NCBI RefSeq assembly: GCF_039536745.1
Contig: NZ_BAAAZE010000008.1
Location: 930,001-994,000, forward strand
Source: Actimicrobium antarcticum
Lineage (GTDB): Bacteria > Pseudomonadota > Gammaproteobacteria > Burkholderiales > Burkholderiaceae_D
DNA: 64,000 bases
Reading direction: 5' to 3'
The notes beneath the pieces are model-generated. The model saw nothing but the letters and a program-made list of their open reading frames with translations. It did not search any database and was not told the DNA's origin. Below are positions 63,866 through 64,000 of the stretch, piece after piece. Each line of letters opens with the position of its first letter. The stretch's first letter is position 1. The position numbers were made by a program, and so were the translations under genes.

Positions 63866-64000
63866 TGAACGATTCGATTACTCCGACCCGGTCGCCGGTA
63901 CTGCTGCAGGCTAAAAATCTATCGAAATACTACCCGGTCTCGCAAGGCTTCCTGAAACCGGCCGCCTCTGCCCGCGCGCTCGACGGCGTTTCGTTCACGC
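63865..64000 (+). CDS. dppF: Dipeptide/oligopeptide ABC transporter ATP-binding protein 2, 3' end outside window
   Basis: The first 45 codons only (MNDSITPTRSPVLLQAKNLS, then KYYPVS and ALDGVSF), matching the start of DppF/OppF ATPases. The ATG overlaps the dppD stop by one base (TGATG). Confidence 0.8.
   Translation, partial: MNDSITPTRSPVLLQAKNLSKYYPVSQGFLKPAASARALDGVSFT

Overview
The window reads as chromosome of a GC-rich betaproteobacterium of the order Burkholderiales. The gene order fur/bamE/dapB, then hrcA-HAD-nadK-recN-hemH-grpE-dnaK-dnaJ, together with the amide/urea gene block, is typical of Oxalobacteraceae-like genomes. This assignment is inferred from gene order and protein character only.

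Layout. 1-4353: housekeeping genes (rsgA, pterin dehydratase, M48 protease, orn, a PcaF-type thiolase). 4403-8780: a two-component pair whose kinase carries a whole NCS1-type permease as its input domain. 9046-13516: three tandem paralogues coding F-box-like plus leucine-rich-repeat proteins, the third truncated. 13521-16680: a GGDEF/EAL protein and a GspG-like pseudopilin. 16910-17880: a roughly 1-kb inverted-repeat element with a 12-bp tandem array at its centre. 17944-22787: a trehalose operon (membrane-anchored OtsA, OtsB, GH15). 23046-26444: an orphan nucleotidyltransferase-fold protein, a GT25 glycosyltransferase and an O-antigen-ligase-like protein. 26936-35053: urea/short-chain-amide ABC transporter genes followed by amiE, a small Cys protein, fmdA and fmdB. 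35591-39127: a 1178-aa probable effector. 39297-42361: desaturase/acetyltransferase pair and exbBD with a TonB-like fragment. 42366-54088: dapB, bamE, fur, hrcA and the heat-shock cluster. 54408-58670: an rpfG-rpfC/rpfF signalling cluster. 58929-64000: an FAD oxidoreductase, a carbonic anhydrase and a dipeptide-type ABC transporter running off the window.

The most interesting signal is a candidate type III effector regulon. Each of the three F-box/LRR genes has a hrp-box-like promoter of the form GGAACC (TGAACC in copy 3), 15 bases, then a YAC-containing element ending in A, placed exactly 34 bases before the ATG. A fourth box (GGAACC-N15-CTACTCA) stands before the unlinked 1178-aa gene at 39127. 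The C-terminus of that protein resembles a YopH/HopAO1-type tyrosine phosphatase in which the catalytic Cys is replaced by Ser. Eukaryotic-like F-box/LRR and phosphatase-like proteins behind HrpL-type promoters suggest host-targeted effectors; no secretion apparatus is encoded in this window.

Other links: the permease-kinase and its LuxR-type regulator may control the urt/ami/fmd block, where a perfect dyad (TACGTC-N4-GACGTA) lies 150 bp before urtA. The rpf genes suggest fatty-acid quorum sensing. A consensus heat-shock sigma promoter precedes grpE.
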